From positions 1 to 40,997 of the forward strand of contig SHZY01000042.1 of assembly GCA_009692065.1 (NCBI GenBank): 40,997 bases of DNA, in the 5' to 3' direction. A program made the translations under genes and the position numbers. Of this stretch, positions 15,922-24,027 are shown in pieces (positions within the stretch are counted from its first letter, which is position 1; every line of letters begins with the position of its first letter). The notes under the pieces are model-generated. The model worked only from the letters and a program-made list of their open reading frames with translations. It made no database searches and was not told the DNA's origin. Origin of the DNA: Gemmataceae bacterium (GTDB lineage: Bacteria > Planctomycetota > Planctomycetia > Gemmatales > Gemmataceae).

Positions 15922-17508
15922 ATGCCGCTCGGTTATCTCTGCCTGGTGTTGCACGCTCACCTGCCTTACGTGCGCCATCCCGAGTACGACGACTTCCTCG
16001 AAGAGGATTGGTTCTACGAAGCCATCACCGAGACCTACATCCCGCTGCTGGAGATGATGGAAGGCCTCGAACGCGACGGGGCCGATTGGCGCCTAACCAT
16101 GTCGGTCACGCCAACGCTCGCCGGCATGTTCGCCGACCCGCTCCTGCAATATCGCTACGTGCGCCACATCGACAACCTGATTGCGCTGACCGGCAAAGAG
16201 ATCGAGCGCACCCAGTGGCAGCCGGAGTTCAACCAGCTCGCGCATATGTACCACAACCGCTTTCGCCGGGCGCGCGAGGTCTTTACCAACCAATATCACA
16301 ACAACCTCAACAACGGTTTTCGCCGTTTCTTCGAGTCGGGCAAGCTGGAACTGATCACCTGCTGCGCGACGCACGGCTTCCTGCCGGTCATGGCCAGCAA
16401 CACCAACGCCATGCGGGCACAGATCGAGGTCGGCTGCCGGGAGTTCGAGCGCCACTTTGGGAAACGCCCGCAAGGCATCTGGCTGGCGGAGTGCGGCTAC
16501 GTCCCCGGCGTCGATGAGATTCTCAAAGAATCAGGCCTCCGCTACTTCTTCGTCGATACGCACGGCGTATTGTTCGCGGAGCCTCGGCCCAAGTACGGCG
16601 TGTACGCGCCGATCATGTGTCCCAAAAGCGGCGTCGCCTGCATGGGACGCGATCACGAATCGTCCAAGCAAGTCTGGAGCGCCATCGAAGGCTACCCCGG
16701 CGACTACGTCTACCGCGAATTCTACCGCGACGTCGGCTTCGATCTTGATTACGACTACGTCAAGCCGCACCTGCACCAGACCGGCATTCGCTCCAACACC
16801 GGCGTCAAGTACTACAAGATCACCGGCCGCGGCACCCACAAGGAAGCGTACAACCCGCACGACGCGATGGAGAAAGCGGCGTCGCACGCCGGCAATTTCA
16901 TGTTCAACCGCGAGAAGCAGGTCGAATGGTTGTCGGGCCACATGGATCGGCCGCCGGTCATCCTCGCCCCGTATGACGCGGAGCTATATGGCCACTGGTG
17001 GTTCGAAGGTCCCGATTGGCTCAACTTCCTCTTCCGCAAGATGCACTGGGACCAGCAGACGGTGAAGATGATCACCATCCCGCAGTATCTCGATCAGTAT
17101 CCGAAGATCCAGATCGCCGAGCCGTCGTTCTCGAGCTGGGGCGTGAAGGGGTATTCCGAATGCTGGCTCGAAGGCACCAACGACTGGATCTATCGCCATC
17201 TGCACGAAGACGCCGAGCGCATGGTCGAACTCGCTCAGCAATACGGCGATCAGGGCAACGCCGTCTGCCGCCGGGCACTCAACCAGGCCGCGCGCGAACT
17301 GATGCTGGCGCAGTCGAGCGACTGGGCGTTCATCATGAAGACCGGAACGATGGTCGAGTACGCCTGCGAGCGGACCAAGGTGCACGTCTTGAACTTCAAT
17401 CATCTGTACGAGCAGATCAAGAAGGACGAGATCGACGAGCCGTGGCTGAGCCAGATCGAGCGGCGGCATAATCTGTTTCCGGATATCGACTACCGGGTGT
17501 ATGCATGA
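15922..17508 (+). CDS. GH57 1,4-alpha-glucan branching enzyme (DUF1957 type)
   Basis: A 528-residue glycoside hydrolase family 57 enzyme that forms alpha-1,6 branches in glycogen-like glucans. Conserved regions are visible: LVLHAHLPYVRHP (region 1), a CATHGFLPV segment (region 2), GIWLAECGYVPG with nucleophile E190 (region 3) and APYDAELYGHWWFEGP with acid/base D352 (region 4). These spacings match characterised GH57 branching enzymes, and the C-terminal helical part (SDWAFIMKTGTMVEYA) is also typical. An alpha-amylase or 4-alpha-glucanotransferase is the alternative, less likely from the length and the ending. No signal peptide, so cytoplasmic. A GAGGCGAG site precedes the ATG. No other glycogen gene is nearby. 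A palindrome begins 3 bases after its stop. The 217-base gap before it shows no gene. Confidence 0.93.
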   Translation: MPLGYLCLVLHAHLPYVRHPEYDDFLEEDWFYEAITETYIPLLEMMEGLERDGADWRLTMSVTPTLAGMFADPLLQYRYVRHIDNLIALTGKEIERTQWQPEFNQLAHMYHNRFRRAREVFTNQYHNNLNNGFRRFFESGKLELITCCATHGFLPVMASNTNAMRAQIEVGCREFERHFGKRPQGIWLAECGYVPGVDEILKESGLRYFFVDTHGVLFAEPRPKYGVYAPIMCPKSGVACMGRDHESSKQVWSAIEGYPGDYVYREFYRDVGFDLDYDYVKPHLHQTGIRSNTGVKYYKITGRGTHKEAYNPHDAMEKAASHAGNFMFNREKQVEWLSGHMDRPPVILAPYDAELYGHWWFEGPDWLNFLFRKMHWDQQTVKMITIPQYLDQYPKIQIAEPSFSSWGVKGYSECWLEGTNDWIYRHLHEDAERMVELAQQYGDQGNAVCRRALNQAARELMLAQSSDWAFIMKTGTMVEYACERTKVHVLNFNHLYEQIKKDEIDEPWLSQIERRHNLFPDIDYRVYA

Positions 17509-17510
17509 TT

Positions 17511-17566
17511 GCCGCTTGCGGCTTAGCGCTCGGATTGCGCCCTGCGAACGCTAAGCGGCAAGCGGC
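17511..17566. repeat. Intergenic palindrome, CGTTTAGCG-related (CGGCTTAGCG variant)
   Basis: Arms GCCGCTTGCGGCTTAGCGCT(CG) (17511-17532) and near-complement (17545-17566), two mismatches, 12-nt loop. It starts 3 bases after the GH57 stop codon. No T run follows. Confidence 0.85.
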
Positions 17567-17662
17567 TGGTAGATGAACGCGTCATCGATTAAATGATCTC
17601 GTCGCCGGCCGACGCGGTGTCGGTGCCGGCTCGAACGTCTCCACGGACAACGAGGTATCGCC

Positions 17663-18100
17663 ATGCAGAGACTCTTCGCCAGCATCGTCTGTTTCAGCCT
17701 GTGCGCCGTCATGGCAACCGCCGGTGCCGGTAAGGGCGGGCTCAAAATCGAAGGAAGCTGGACCGCGACCGGCGGCTCCTTCGGCGGCAAGAAAGTCCCC
17801 GACGAGATCATCGCCAAGGTCATGCTCGCCATCAGCTTCAAGGACGGCAAGTACACCGCTTCCACGATGGGCAAGGAAGACGAAGCCGGCACCTACACGA
17901 TCGACGCCAAGAAGAAGCCCGCCCAGATCGATCTCTTGCCCACCTCGGGCAAGGACAAGGAAAAGCCCCAGCTCGGCCTGATCAAGATCGACGGCGATCT
18001 CATGACGTTCGCCGCCGCCAAGAACGGCGACAAAGACCGGCCGAAGGACTTCGAAGGCGGCACCGGCATCTCGGTGATTGTCCTCAAGCGGGGCAAGTGA
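17663..18100 (+). CDS. TIGR03067-type exported protein
   Basis: A 145-residue secreted protein. The signal peptide is MQRLFASIVCFSLCAVMATA (cleavage near AGA). The mature part starts LKIEGSWTATGGSFGGKKVP, the opening of the planctomycete TIGR03067 family, and ends GGTGISVIVLKRGK, the usual C-terminal beta strand. The KDGKYTASTMGKEDEAGTYTID stretch is the predicted beta-barrel core. The family is found almost only in Planctomycetota, often as many paralogues, and has no assigned function; binding of a small ligand in a lipocalin-like barrel is a guess. The gene is monocistronic between two palindromes. Confidence 0.88.
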   Translation: MQRLFASIVCFSLCAVMATAGAGKGGLKIEGSWTATGGSFGGKKVPDEIIAKVMLAISFKDGKYTASTMGKEDEAGTYTIDAKKKPAQIDLLPTSGKDKEKPQLGLIKIDGDLMTFAAAKNGDKDRPKDFEGGTGISVIVLKRGK

Positions 18101-18109
18101 AACGATGAC

Positions 18110-18181
18110 TCACTAGCCCTACGCAAGCGAGGGGATCGCACGGCGCCCTGTTATCCCCTTGCTTGCGCTCAGGGCTAGTGA
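18110..18181. repeat. Large imperfect intergenic hairpin
   Basis: Arms TCACTAGCCCTACGCAAGCG... (18110-18136) and the near-complement (18153-18181) flank a 16-nt loop containing CGGCGCC. It begins 10 bases after the TIGR03067 stop. There is no following T run, so it may act as a weak terminator or an mRNA 3-prime stabiliser. It shares the CAAGCAAGGGG element with the terminator at 5820-5878. Confidence 0.8.
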
Positions 18182-18272
18182 ACTCAATTGACAAGATCAC
18201 AAGCCGCGATATGGTAAAGGCACGCCCCCGCGCCGCATCGATGGGGCGTTACAATATCGGCGCCTGAAAGGA

Positions 18273-19379
18273 ATGGACCACAAACTCCGTCAAGCGATCG
18301 CCATGGAAGCAGCTCGGCTCATGTACGAACGAACCGAGACCGAGTACTTCACCGCGAAACGCAAAGCCGCCAAACGTCTTTGCCGCGGGACCGTCAAACC
18401 GTCCGATCTGCCCTCCAACTCCGAGATTCGCGATCAGATTCAACTCTTCGCCCGCCTTCACGAAGGCGACAAGCGCACCGCCAACCTCAAGGAAATGCGT
18501 CTCGCCGCCCTCGCCATGATGAGGCTCTTGCGCCAGTTCAAGCCACGCTTGATCGGCAGCGTCATGACCGGCCACATCCGCAAAGGCTCCGACATCGATC
18601 TGCACGTCTTCAGCAACAGCGCCGGCTTGATCACCGACATCCTAGAGAACGAAGGCTACCAGTTCGACGTCGAGCGCAAGGCGATCGTCAAGTTCCAGGA
18701 ATCGCGCGTCTTCACGCACATCGACGTCTTCGACCGCTTCACCTTCGAGCTCACCGTCTATGACGAGGACAAGGCCCACTACGTCTTCAAAAGCTCCATC
18801 ACCGGCAAAGCCATTGAGCGGGCGTCGATTGCTGAACTGGAACAGATGCTCGAACGCGAATATCCGGGCCTGGATCTCGAAGCGGATCTGAAGGAGCAGG
18901 AGGTCGAGGTCGATTCCTTTGCGATTTTCCGCATGATGCTCCTGCCGCTGGAAAACGTGCAGCAATCGGCGAAATATCATCCGGAAGGGGACGTGCAGTA
19001 CCATTTGCTGCAAGTCTTCGAGCTGGCCCGCGACGCCCGGCCCTATGACGAGGAGTTCCTGCTTGCCGCGCTGTTGCATGACATCGGCAAGGGGATCGAC
19101 CCGCACGATCACGTCGTGGCCGGACTCTCGGTGCTGGACGGTTTGATCACCGAGCGCACGCACTTCTTGATCGAGCATCACATGGATGCCCTGGCGTACA
19201 AGGCTGGCACGCTCGGGGCGCGCATGAGGCGATTGCTGGAGGCTTCGGAGTATTTCGAGGATCTGATGTTGCTGCGCGAACTCGACACAAAGGGACGTGT
19301 TCAGGGGGCGATCGTCGGGACCGTCGATGAGGCGCTCAATTTCTTGAGAGAGCTGGCACGCGAAAATGAAGGGGAGTAG
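18273..19379 (+). CDS. Nucleotidyltransferase-HD domain fusion protein
   Basis: A 368-residue protein. Residues 90-165 carry a polymerase-beta-type nucleotidyltransferase core, IGSVMTGHIRKGSDIDLHVF (G95 S96, catalytic D107 and D109) with a third acidic position in FTHIDVF (D151). Residues 233-300 carry an HD phosphohydrolase domain: KYHPEGDVQYH (H236), LLHDIGKGIDPHDH (H269 D270). The HPEGDV-x2-H form of the HD motif is that of bacterial CCA-adding enzymes, but the NT half lacks the class II head (GG-x-VRD), so it is not a standard Cca. An alternative is a nucleotide second-messenger or RNA-tail enzyme. Cytoplasmic, no membrane segments. Starts 92 bases after the preceding hairpin and stands alone. 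Confidence 0.85.
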   Translation: MDHKLRQAIAMEAARLMYERTETEYFTAKRKAAKRLCRGTVKPSDLPSNSEIRDQIQLFARLHEGDKRTANLKEMRLAALAMMRLLRQFKPRLIGSVMTGHIRKGSDIDLHVFSNSAGLITDILENEGYQFDVERKAIVKFQESRVFTHIDVFDRFTFELTVYDEDKAHYVFKSSITGKAIERASIAELEQMLEREYPGLDLEADLKEQEVEVDSFAIFRMMLLPLENVQQSAKYHPEGDVQYHLLQVFELARDARPYDEEFLLAALLHDIGKGIDPHDHVVAGLSVLDGLITERTHFLIEHHMDALAYKAGTLGARMRRLLEASEYFEDLMLLRELDTKGRVQGAIVGTVDEALNFLRELARENEGE

Positions 19380-19464
19380 CTTTCGCGCTTGCTTTTTGCC
19401 GCTTCGGCCTAGCACAATGGATGCGGATGTAACTCACTCCCCGTGAACCAGGAAGGTGCTTCCG

Positions 19465-20529
19465 ATGCGACCTCGACGTTTCGGTCTCTTGACACTCGCG
19501 GTTCTTCTGTTGCCTGGTTGGACCGGCGCTCAAGAAAAACTCGACCGTGATAGGCTTCTCTTCTTTCAAGACGGTGCCGGCAAGATCCAACCCGTCAAGA
19601 ACGTCGCCGATTGGGACAATCGTAAAGCGTCCATCCTCGCGGCGATGCACACAATCATGGGCCCTTTGCCGGGCAAGGACAAACGCTGCCCGCTAGATTT
19701 GAAGGTGATCGAGGAAGTCGATTGCGGCAAGTACACCCGCCAGCTCATCAGCTTTCAAAGCGAGCCGGGTATGCGCACGCCGGCCTATTTACTGATCCCC
19801 AAGATGCCCGACAACAAGGGTAGATATCCCGCCGTCCTTTCTTTGCACCCGACCAATGCCAAGGGCTTCCGCGTCACCGTCGGCCTCGCAGAAACCATGA
19901 ACCGCGAGTACGGCGTCGAACTCGCCGAGCGCGGCTACGTCGTCATCGCGCCGCCCTATCCGCAGCTTTCCGACTACAATCCCGATCTCAAAAAGCTCGG
20001 CTACGAGAGCGGTACGATGAAGGCGATCTGGGACAACGTCCGGGCCATGGATGTGCTTGACTCGCTTCCTTTCGTCAAGAAGGGTCATTACGCCGCCATT
20101 GGCCATTCGCTCGGCGGGCACAATGCTATCTACACGGCCGCATTCGATGAACGCCTCAAGATTTCGGTCACTTGCTGCGGCCTCGATTCGTATCGCGACT
20201 ACATGGGTGGCAAGATCAAGGGTTGGACCAGCGACCGTTACATGCCGAAGCTCTTGGAATTCCAGGACAAGCTTGACCAGGTGCCGTTCGATTTTGGCGA
20301 GATCCTGGGCGTGATTGCGCCGCGCCATGTCTACATCGTGGCGCCGAAGGAGGATAACAACTTTCGCTGGCAAAGCGCCGCCAACGTGGCACGCAGCGCT
20401 TCCGAAGTGTTTCGACTCTACGGCGTCGAAAAGAACCTGCGCATCGATCATCCGGACTGTAATCACGTCTTCTTGCCCGAGATGCGCGCGAAGGCGTATA
20501 AGATGATGGATGACGTGCTAAAGAAATGA
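19465..20529 (+). CDS. Exported alpha/beta hydrolase (dienelactone hydrolase/acetyl-xylan esterase-like)
   Basis: A 354-residue hydrolase. The ATG at 19465 is preferred to GTG 19456 because AGGAAGG lies about 8 bases upstream. A signal peptide (MRPRRFGLLTLAVLLLPGWT, then GAQ) is followed by the alpha/beta-hydrolase fold: LSLHPTN (oxyanion strand), ERGYVVIAPPYPQ, nucleophile GHSLGGHN (S215), and a late histidine in RIDHPDCNHVFLPEMR. Planctomycetes carry many such periplasmic esterases beside polysaccharide-degradation genes; a carbohydrate-ester substrate is inferred only. It ends 7 bases before a palindrome that separates it from the HAD phosphatase gene. Confidence 0.87.
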   Translation: MRPRRFGLLTLAVLLLPGWTGAQEKLDRDRLLFFQDGAGKIQPVKNVADWDNRKASILAAMHTIMGPLPGKDKRCPLDLKVIEEVDCGKYTRQLISFQSEPGMRTPAYLLIPKMPDNKGRYPAVLSLHPTNAKGFRVTVGLAETMNREYGVELAERGYVVIAPPYPQLSDYNPDLKKLGYESGTMKAIWDNVRAMDVLDSLPFVKKGHYAAIGHSLGGHNAIYTAAFDERLKISVTCCGLDSYRDYMGGKIKGWTSDRYMPKLLEFQDKLDQVPFDFGEILGVIAPRHVYIVAPKEDNNFRWQSAANVARSASEVFRLYGVEKNLRIDHPDCNHVFLPEMRAKAYKMMDDVLKK

Positions 20530-20536
20530 GGTTTAA

Positions 20537-20590
20537 CCGCTTGCCGTTTAGCGCTCGCAGGGCGTCACGCGAGCGCTAAGCCGCAAGCGG
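20537..20590. repeat. Intergenic palindrome, CGTTTAGCG family
   Basis: Arms CCGCTTGCCGTTTAGCGCTC(GC) (20537-20558) and near-complement (20569-20590), two mismatches, 10-nt loop. It lies 8 bases after the esterase stop and about 20 bases before the GTG start of the HAD gene, so it occupies almost all of the gap. Confidence 0.9.
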
Positions 20591-20609
20591 CAAACCAAGG
20601 GATCGCAAA

Positions 20610-21422
20610 GTGACCGACATCGAAATCCTGCGGCCCGACTTTCCGCGCGGCCATTTTCGCTTCGTTCTTTTCGACTTCGACGGCACCCTCTCGCTCATCC
20701 GCGAGGGTTGGCCCCAGGTGATGATCCCGATGATGGTCGAAGTGCTGCGCGCCACCGGCACGCCCGAGGATGACGCGACGCTGACGGCCTCCGTCGAAGA
20801 CTTCGTGATGCGGCTCAACGGCCGGCAGACGATCTACCAGATGATGCAGCTTGCCGAGGAAGTCCAGAAACGCGGCGGCAAGCCCCTCGAACCGTTGGCC
20901 TACAAACACGAGTATCACCGCCGACTCATGCAGCGTATCCAGGGCCGGCTCGATGCGCTGGCGTCGGGCCAGGCGACGCCAGCCGACTGGAGCGTCCCCG
21001 GCAGCCACGCGATGCTGAGCCGGCTCCAGGAGCGAGGCCTTACCCTCTACCTCGCCAGCGGCACCGACATCGCCTTCGTACGCCGCGAGGCGGAGTTGCT
21101 GGGCGTGGCCAAGTTTTTCGGTGAGCACATCTACGGAGCGCTCGACGACTACCAGAACTTTTCCAAGAAGATGGTTATCGAGCGCATCCTGAAAGAAAAC
21201 CAGCTGCGCGGCGAGGAGCTACTTGGCTTCGGTGATGGTTTCGTGGAAATCGAAGAGGTGAAGCGCGTCGGCGGCGTGGCCGTGGCCGTCGCCAGCGATG
21301 AGGTGAAACGCGAAGGGATTCACGCCTGGAAGCGTGATCGCCTGGTCAAGGCCGGCGCCGACGTTGTCATTGGCGATTACCGTCGGACTGATTGGCTCGT
21401 CGAGTATCTGCTCGGAAACTAG
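20610..21422 (+). CDS. HAD-superfamily phosphatase
   Basis: A 270-residue cytoplasmic hydrolase. Motif I FVLFDFDGTLSL (D22 nucleophile, D24), a helical cap from about residues 30-125, motif II LYLASGTD, a lysine in NFSKKMVIERIL (motif III) and motif IV LLGFGDGFVEIEEVK. The layout matches phosphoglycolate-phosphatase/beta-phosphoglucomutase-like HADs with an all-helical cap. Motif IV reads GDGFVEIE where many relatives have GD-x4-D, so the metal site may be slightly different. The start is GTG at 20610, shortly after the palindrome; no strong Shine-Dalgarno was seen. Substrate unknown. It converges with the DUF1559 gene across a short hairpin. Confidence 0.88.
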   Translation: MTDIEILRPDFPRGHFRFVLFDFDGTLSLIREGWPQVMIPMMVEVLRATGTPEDDATLTASVEDFVMRLNGRQTIYQMMQLAEEVQKRGGKPLEPLAYKHEYHRRLMQRIQGRLDALASGQATPADWSVPGSHAMLSRLQERGLTLYLASGTDIAFVRREAELLGVAKFFGEHIYGALDDYQNFSKKMVIERILKENQLRGEELLGFGDGFVEIEEVKRVGGVAVAVASDEVKREGIHAWKRDRLVKAGADVVIGDYRRTDWLVEYLLGN

Positions 21423-21426
21423 CGCC

Positions 21427-21453
21427 TACCCGCTCGCAAGGGGCGAGCGGGTA
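21427..21453. terminator. Short perfect hairpin between convergent genes
   Basis: Perfect 11-bp arms TACCCGCTCGC (21427-21437) and complement (21443-21453) with a 5-nt loop, in the 42-base gap between the HAD gene (+) and the DUF1559 gene (-). The position suits a bidirectional terminator, but there is no T run on either side, so the role is inferred. Confidence 0.5.
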
Positions 21454-21464
21454 AGCGAAATCGC

Positions 21465-22328
21465 TCAGTCCGGAAGGGCGGGCGCCATGTTGTCCTGGCG
21501 GTCTGCCAGCTGGCCCAAAACCGTGGGGCTGACGGTGTAGCTGATCAGTCGGACGCTGCCGTCGGCAAACAGGCCTTGCACCCCTCCGTCATGAGCCGAG
21601 CCAATCTCGTACCCATTCACGCCGCCCGGCTTATCCCGGTAGACGCCGTAGGCAGTGCAGCGGATTACGTCGGGGTCCCAGCCATCGCACCAGCCGGAGT
21701 CGTCGTGCCAGTCGCCGGAGAGGTAATTGCGCTGGTCGAGTAGCTTCTCGGAGATCATGAGCGTCATGGACGTGCCGTCGGTGATTGCCGCAAACCCGAT
21801 GGGCGCCTGGGCCGTGTAGGTGCGAACGATGACGCCGTTGTAATGGTACCCGTTCGGCACGGACCAAATACTGCCACCCCAGAGTGCATTGGCGTCGCCG
21901 GGCGTGATGGCGGCGTAGTCGCCGAGGTAGCGGCCCCATGGCCCCAGCGTCGGCCCGCGCCGCGACGGGCAGTTGTAGGTAGATACAGGTAGTGTCCAGG
22001 GGTTGGCATTCTTGTACACGGCTGTCTGCTCGAGAAACGTCAAGATCTGGAAGCACCAGCTCAGGCCTTGATCCTTGGGGCCGGCGGGCATGCCGTTGAT
22101 GCTGGTCAAGCCGGCCCAGGGGGTCGTGCCGCCGGTGGGGAGGAACTTGAACGTGTCGTGATGATTGTGGACCGCGATGCCAATCTGCTTCAAGTTGTTG
22201 GAGCATTGCGCTCGGTTGGCTGCCTCGCGCACCTTCTGGACGGCCGGCACCAAGAGCGCGATCAAGATGGCGATGATCGCGATCACGACCAGCAATTCGA
22301 TCAAGGTGAAACCTTGACGCCTACGCAT
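21465..22328 (-). CDS. DUF1559 pseudopilin-like protein
   Basis: A 287-residue protein. The start ATG 22328 follows AGGAG by 6 bases. The N-terminus [20 protein letters not shown] is a type IV prepilin/type II pseudopilin signal: cleavage before F, E at +5, then a hydrophobic helix. The DUF1559 body follows ([20 protein letters not shown] and a [15 protein letters not shown] segment) and ends with the H-x9-DG motif [12 protein letters not shown]. Planctomycetes encode dozens of these proteins. They are thought to be surface or envelope fibre-like or G-domain proteins with no proven role. It lies 62 bases downstream of a small lipoprotein-like gene in the same direction, a common pairing, so an operon is likely. 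Confidence 0.93.
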   Translation of the reverse strand: MRRRQGFTLIELLVVIAIIAILIALLVPAVQKVREAANRAQCSNNLKQIGIAVHNHHDTFKFLPTGGTTPWAGLTSINGMPAGPKDQGLSWCFQILTFLEQTAVYKNANPWTLPVSTYNCPSRRGPTLGPWGRYLGDYAAITPGDANALWGGSIWSVPNGYHYNGVIVRTYTAQAPIGFAAITDGTSMTLMISEKLLDQRNYLSGDWHDDSGWCDGWDPDVIRCTAYGVYRDKPGGVNGYEIGSAHDGGVQGLFADGSVRLISYTVSPTVLGQLADRQDNMAPALPD

Positions 22329-22390
22329 GAGAATCTCCTGGAACGAAAAAGAAAAAAGACGCTGCGGGATCGCCGCAGAAAATGCATTGT

Positions 22391-22825
22391 TCAAGTGCCA
22401 GTCGGCCTGCCAACCAGTTTCTGAAATTCGTCATCGTCAACCATGCGGACCTGGCCTGTCGCCAGGCCTACCATCTTCTTGCCATTGGCGCCCGTTTTTT
22501 CGTGGACCGTTACCATCTCCGCTCCCGGCATCGCCATGCCGAGCTTGTAGCGGACCACGTAGGGTTCCTTGTCCCGAGGCGATATGAAAATCTCATCCAC
22601 GTTGACGCTGGCGTCCTCTTGGCGGATGAAATCCTTGAGTTCTTTCTCATTGGCCGGCGACTGCCCTTGGTGCTTACTGATGAAGCGCCCATAGAAAATC
22701 GCCAGCTGGGAGGGCCGGGCTTCTTCCACCGGCCGTTGCGTTTGCTGACAGCCCAATTGCACGGCGAGGATGCTGCACAACACAAGGCCGGTCGCGAACA
22801 AAAACGCCGCGCGAAACTGAAGCAT
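22391..22825 (-). CDS. Small exported lipoprotein-like protein upstream of DUF1559
   Basis: A 144-residue protein with an N-terminal hydrophobic segment ending AVQLGCQQ; C26 could be lipidated, although QLGC is a poor lipobox. The rest is soluble and mixed (a [20 protein letters not shown] helix and an [16 protein letters not shown] segment, then [20 protein letters not shown]). I recall similar small secreted proteins beside DUF1559 genes in planctomycetes, typically with a phrase like SPRD-x-PY. Function unknown; the context suggests a partner or accessory of the pseudopilin-like protein encoded immediately downstream. Confidence 0.75.
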   Translation of the reverse strand: MLQFRAAFLFATGLVLCSILAVQLGCQQTQRPVEEARPSQLAIFYGRFISKHQGQSPANEKELKDFIRQEDASVNVDEIFISPRDKEPYVVRYKLGMAMPGAEMVTVHEKTGANGKKMVGLATGQVRMVDDDEFQKLVGRPTGT

Positions 22826-22925
22826 TTATTAAAATCCTGTAATAAGTGGAAGTGCCGATTCTCTACAAATGATGAAGATACCACATAGACGGCGTGGTGA
22901 CAATCAGAAATGCAAAAACGCGTTA

Positions 22926-22978
22926 GCCGGACGCGCCAGCGACGGTTTTCTGCGGGGTCCGTCGCTGGCGCGTCCGGC
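22926..22978. repeat. Perfect intergenic palindrome, GCCGGACGCGCCAGCGACGG family
   Basis: Perfect 20-bp arms (22926-22945 and 22959-22978) with a 13-nt loop; weaker pairing (CGCG...CGCG) extends it outward. It lies just after the DapA-like gene's stop (22993, minus strand) and upstream of the lipoprotein gene. The sequence is unrelated to the CGTTTAGCG family. Confidence 0.9.
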
Positions 22979-22992
22979 GAACACGCGCTGTA

Positions 22993-23883
22993 TTAACCCG
23001 GCACCACCAGGCCGGCCGATTGCAGGGCGGCACGCATCTTCTGCATCTTGTCCGCCGGCAAAGCAGCGATCGGCGAGCGGCACGGGCCAATCGATAAGCC
23101 CAGGAGTTGCAATGCCGCCTTGACGCCTCCCGGCGCCGTGCCGAGCGTCAGGGCCATACGCACGGGATTGAGCTTGCGCTGAGCCGCCAGCGATGCAGCC
23201 TGATCGCCGCGCACGAACGATTCGTAGATATCGACGAGAATCTTCGGCGCGATGTTCCCGGTCGCCGGAACCGCGCCCTGCGCGCCGAAGATCATTGCGG
23301 GGTAGATGAGCGTGTCGCGCCCCATCATTACGCTGAATCGCTCGGGCACCACGCGGAGGTACTCAATCGTGTTCTGCAAATCGCCTGACGAATCCTTGAC
23401 GCCCAGGATGTTCGGAATCTCCGCCAGCCGGGCCACCGTCTCGACGTCGATCTTGACGCCGCCGCACGTTGCCGGATTGTTGTAGAGCACCACCGGCAAT
23501 TTCGTGGCCTCGGCGACGCGGCGATAGTGATCAAAAATCTCCTGCTGATTCGGCAGCACGAAGTAGGGCGTGATGACCGAGACGCCGTCGGCCCCTTCCT
23601 TCTCCGCCATCTTGGTGAGCCGCACCGCCTCGCGCGTTGTTTCAGCGCCGGTTCCGGCATACACCGGCACGCGGCCACGCACATGCTCGACGGCGGTGGC
23701 GATCACCTGCTGTTTTTCCTTTTCGTCGAGGGCGTAGAACTCGCTGTTGGTGCCCAGGACGAAGACGCCATGCACGCCGCTGGTGATGAGGTGATCGAGA
23801 AACCACTTGAGCCGAGGCAGATCGAGGTCTTCGTTGGCCTGCATCGGCGTGGCGACGGGGGGGATGATGCCGTGGATTTTCAT
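22993..23883 (-). CDS. DapA-like class I aldolase (dihydrodipicolinate synthase family)
   Basis: A 296-residue TIM-barrel aldolase/lyase. The Schiff-base lysine K163 is in ILGVKDSSGD and the catalytic tyrosine Y134 in VVLYNNPAT, both as in DapA/N-acetylneuraminate lyase. The substrate-binding loop, G(T/S)TGE in those enzymes, reads GTNSEFY here (residues 44-50), so the second threonine of true DapA is missing. It is therefore more likely a catabolic paralogue acting on a sugar-derived 2-keto acid than the lysine-pathway enzyme. Neighbours on the same strand (Gfo/Idh/MocA, ThuA) support a sugar-acid role. No strong Shine-Dalgarno precedes ATG 23883. Confidence 0.9.
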   Translation of the reverse strand: MKIHGIIPPVATPMQANEDLDLPRLKWFLDHLITSGVHGVFVLGTNSEFYALDEKEKQQVIATAVEHVRGRVPVYAGTGAETTREAVRLTKMAEKEGADGVSVITPYFVLPNQQEIFDHYRRVAEATKLPVVLYNNPATCGGVKIDVETVARLAEIPNILGVKDSSGDLQNTIEYLRVVPERFSVMMGRDTLIYPAMIFGAQGAVPATGNIAPKILVDIYESFVRGDQAASLAAQRKLNPVRMALTLGTAPGGVKAALQLLGLSIGPCRSPIAALPADKMQKMRAALQSAGLVVPG

Positions 23884-23981
23884 GGGAGAGTTCCGTGTGT
23901 TGTCATCGTTTGCGTTTAGCGCTCACGTTGCGCTTCCAGGTTATTATGCAAATCCCGGCGGGCCTGAGGAGTCTCATCATG

Positions 23982-24027
23982 TCCTCGTTTAGCGCCCGCA
24001 TGGCGCCATGCGGGCGCTAAACGAGGA
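23982..24027. repeat. Perfect 46-bp palindrome without loop, CGTTTAGCG family
   Basis: A 23-bp arm starting TCCTCGTTTAGCGCCCGCAT (23982-24004) is followed directly by its exact complement (24005-24027). The right arm overlaps the 3-prime end of the Gfo/Idh/MocA gene and contributes its stop codon (TAG, 24019-24017 on the minus strand). A single decayed half-copy (GCGTTTAGCGCTCAC) lies at about 23912-23926. Confidence 0.93.

Noticed and set aside
18110-18181. Classical rho-independent terminator
   Set aside because: Strong stem but no T run after it, so recorded as a repeat instead.
22993-23883. Assigning the gene as dapA of lysine biosynthesis
   Set aside because: The substrate loop reads GTNSE rather than GTTGE and the neighbours are sugar-related, so no gene symbol was given.
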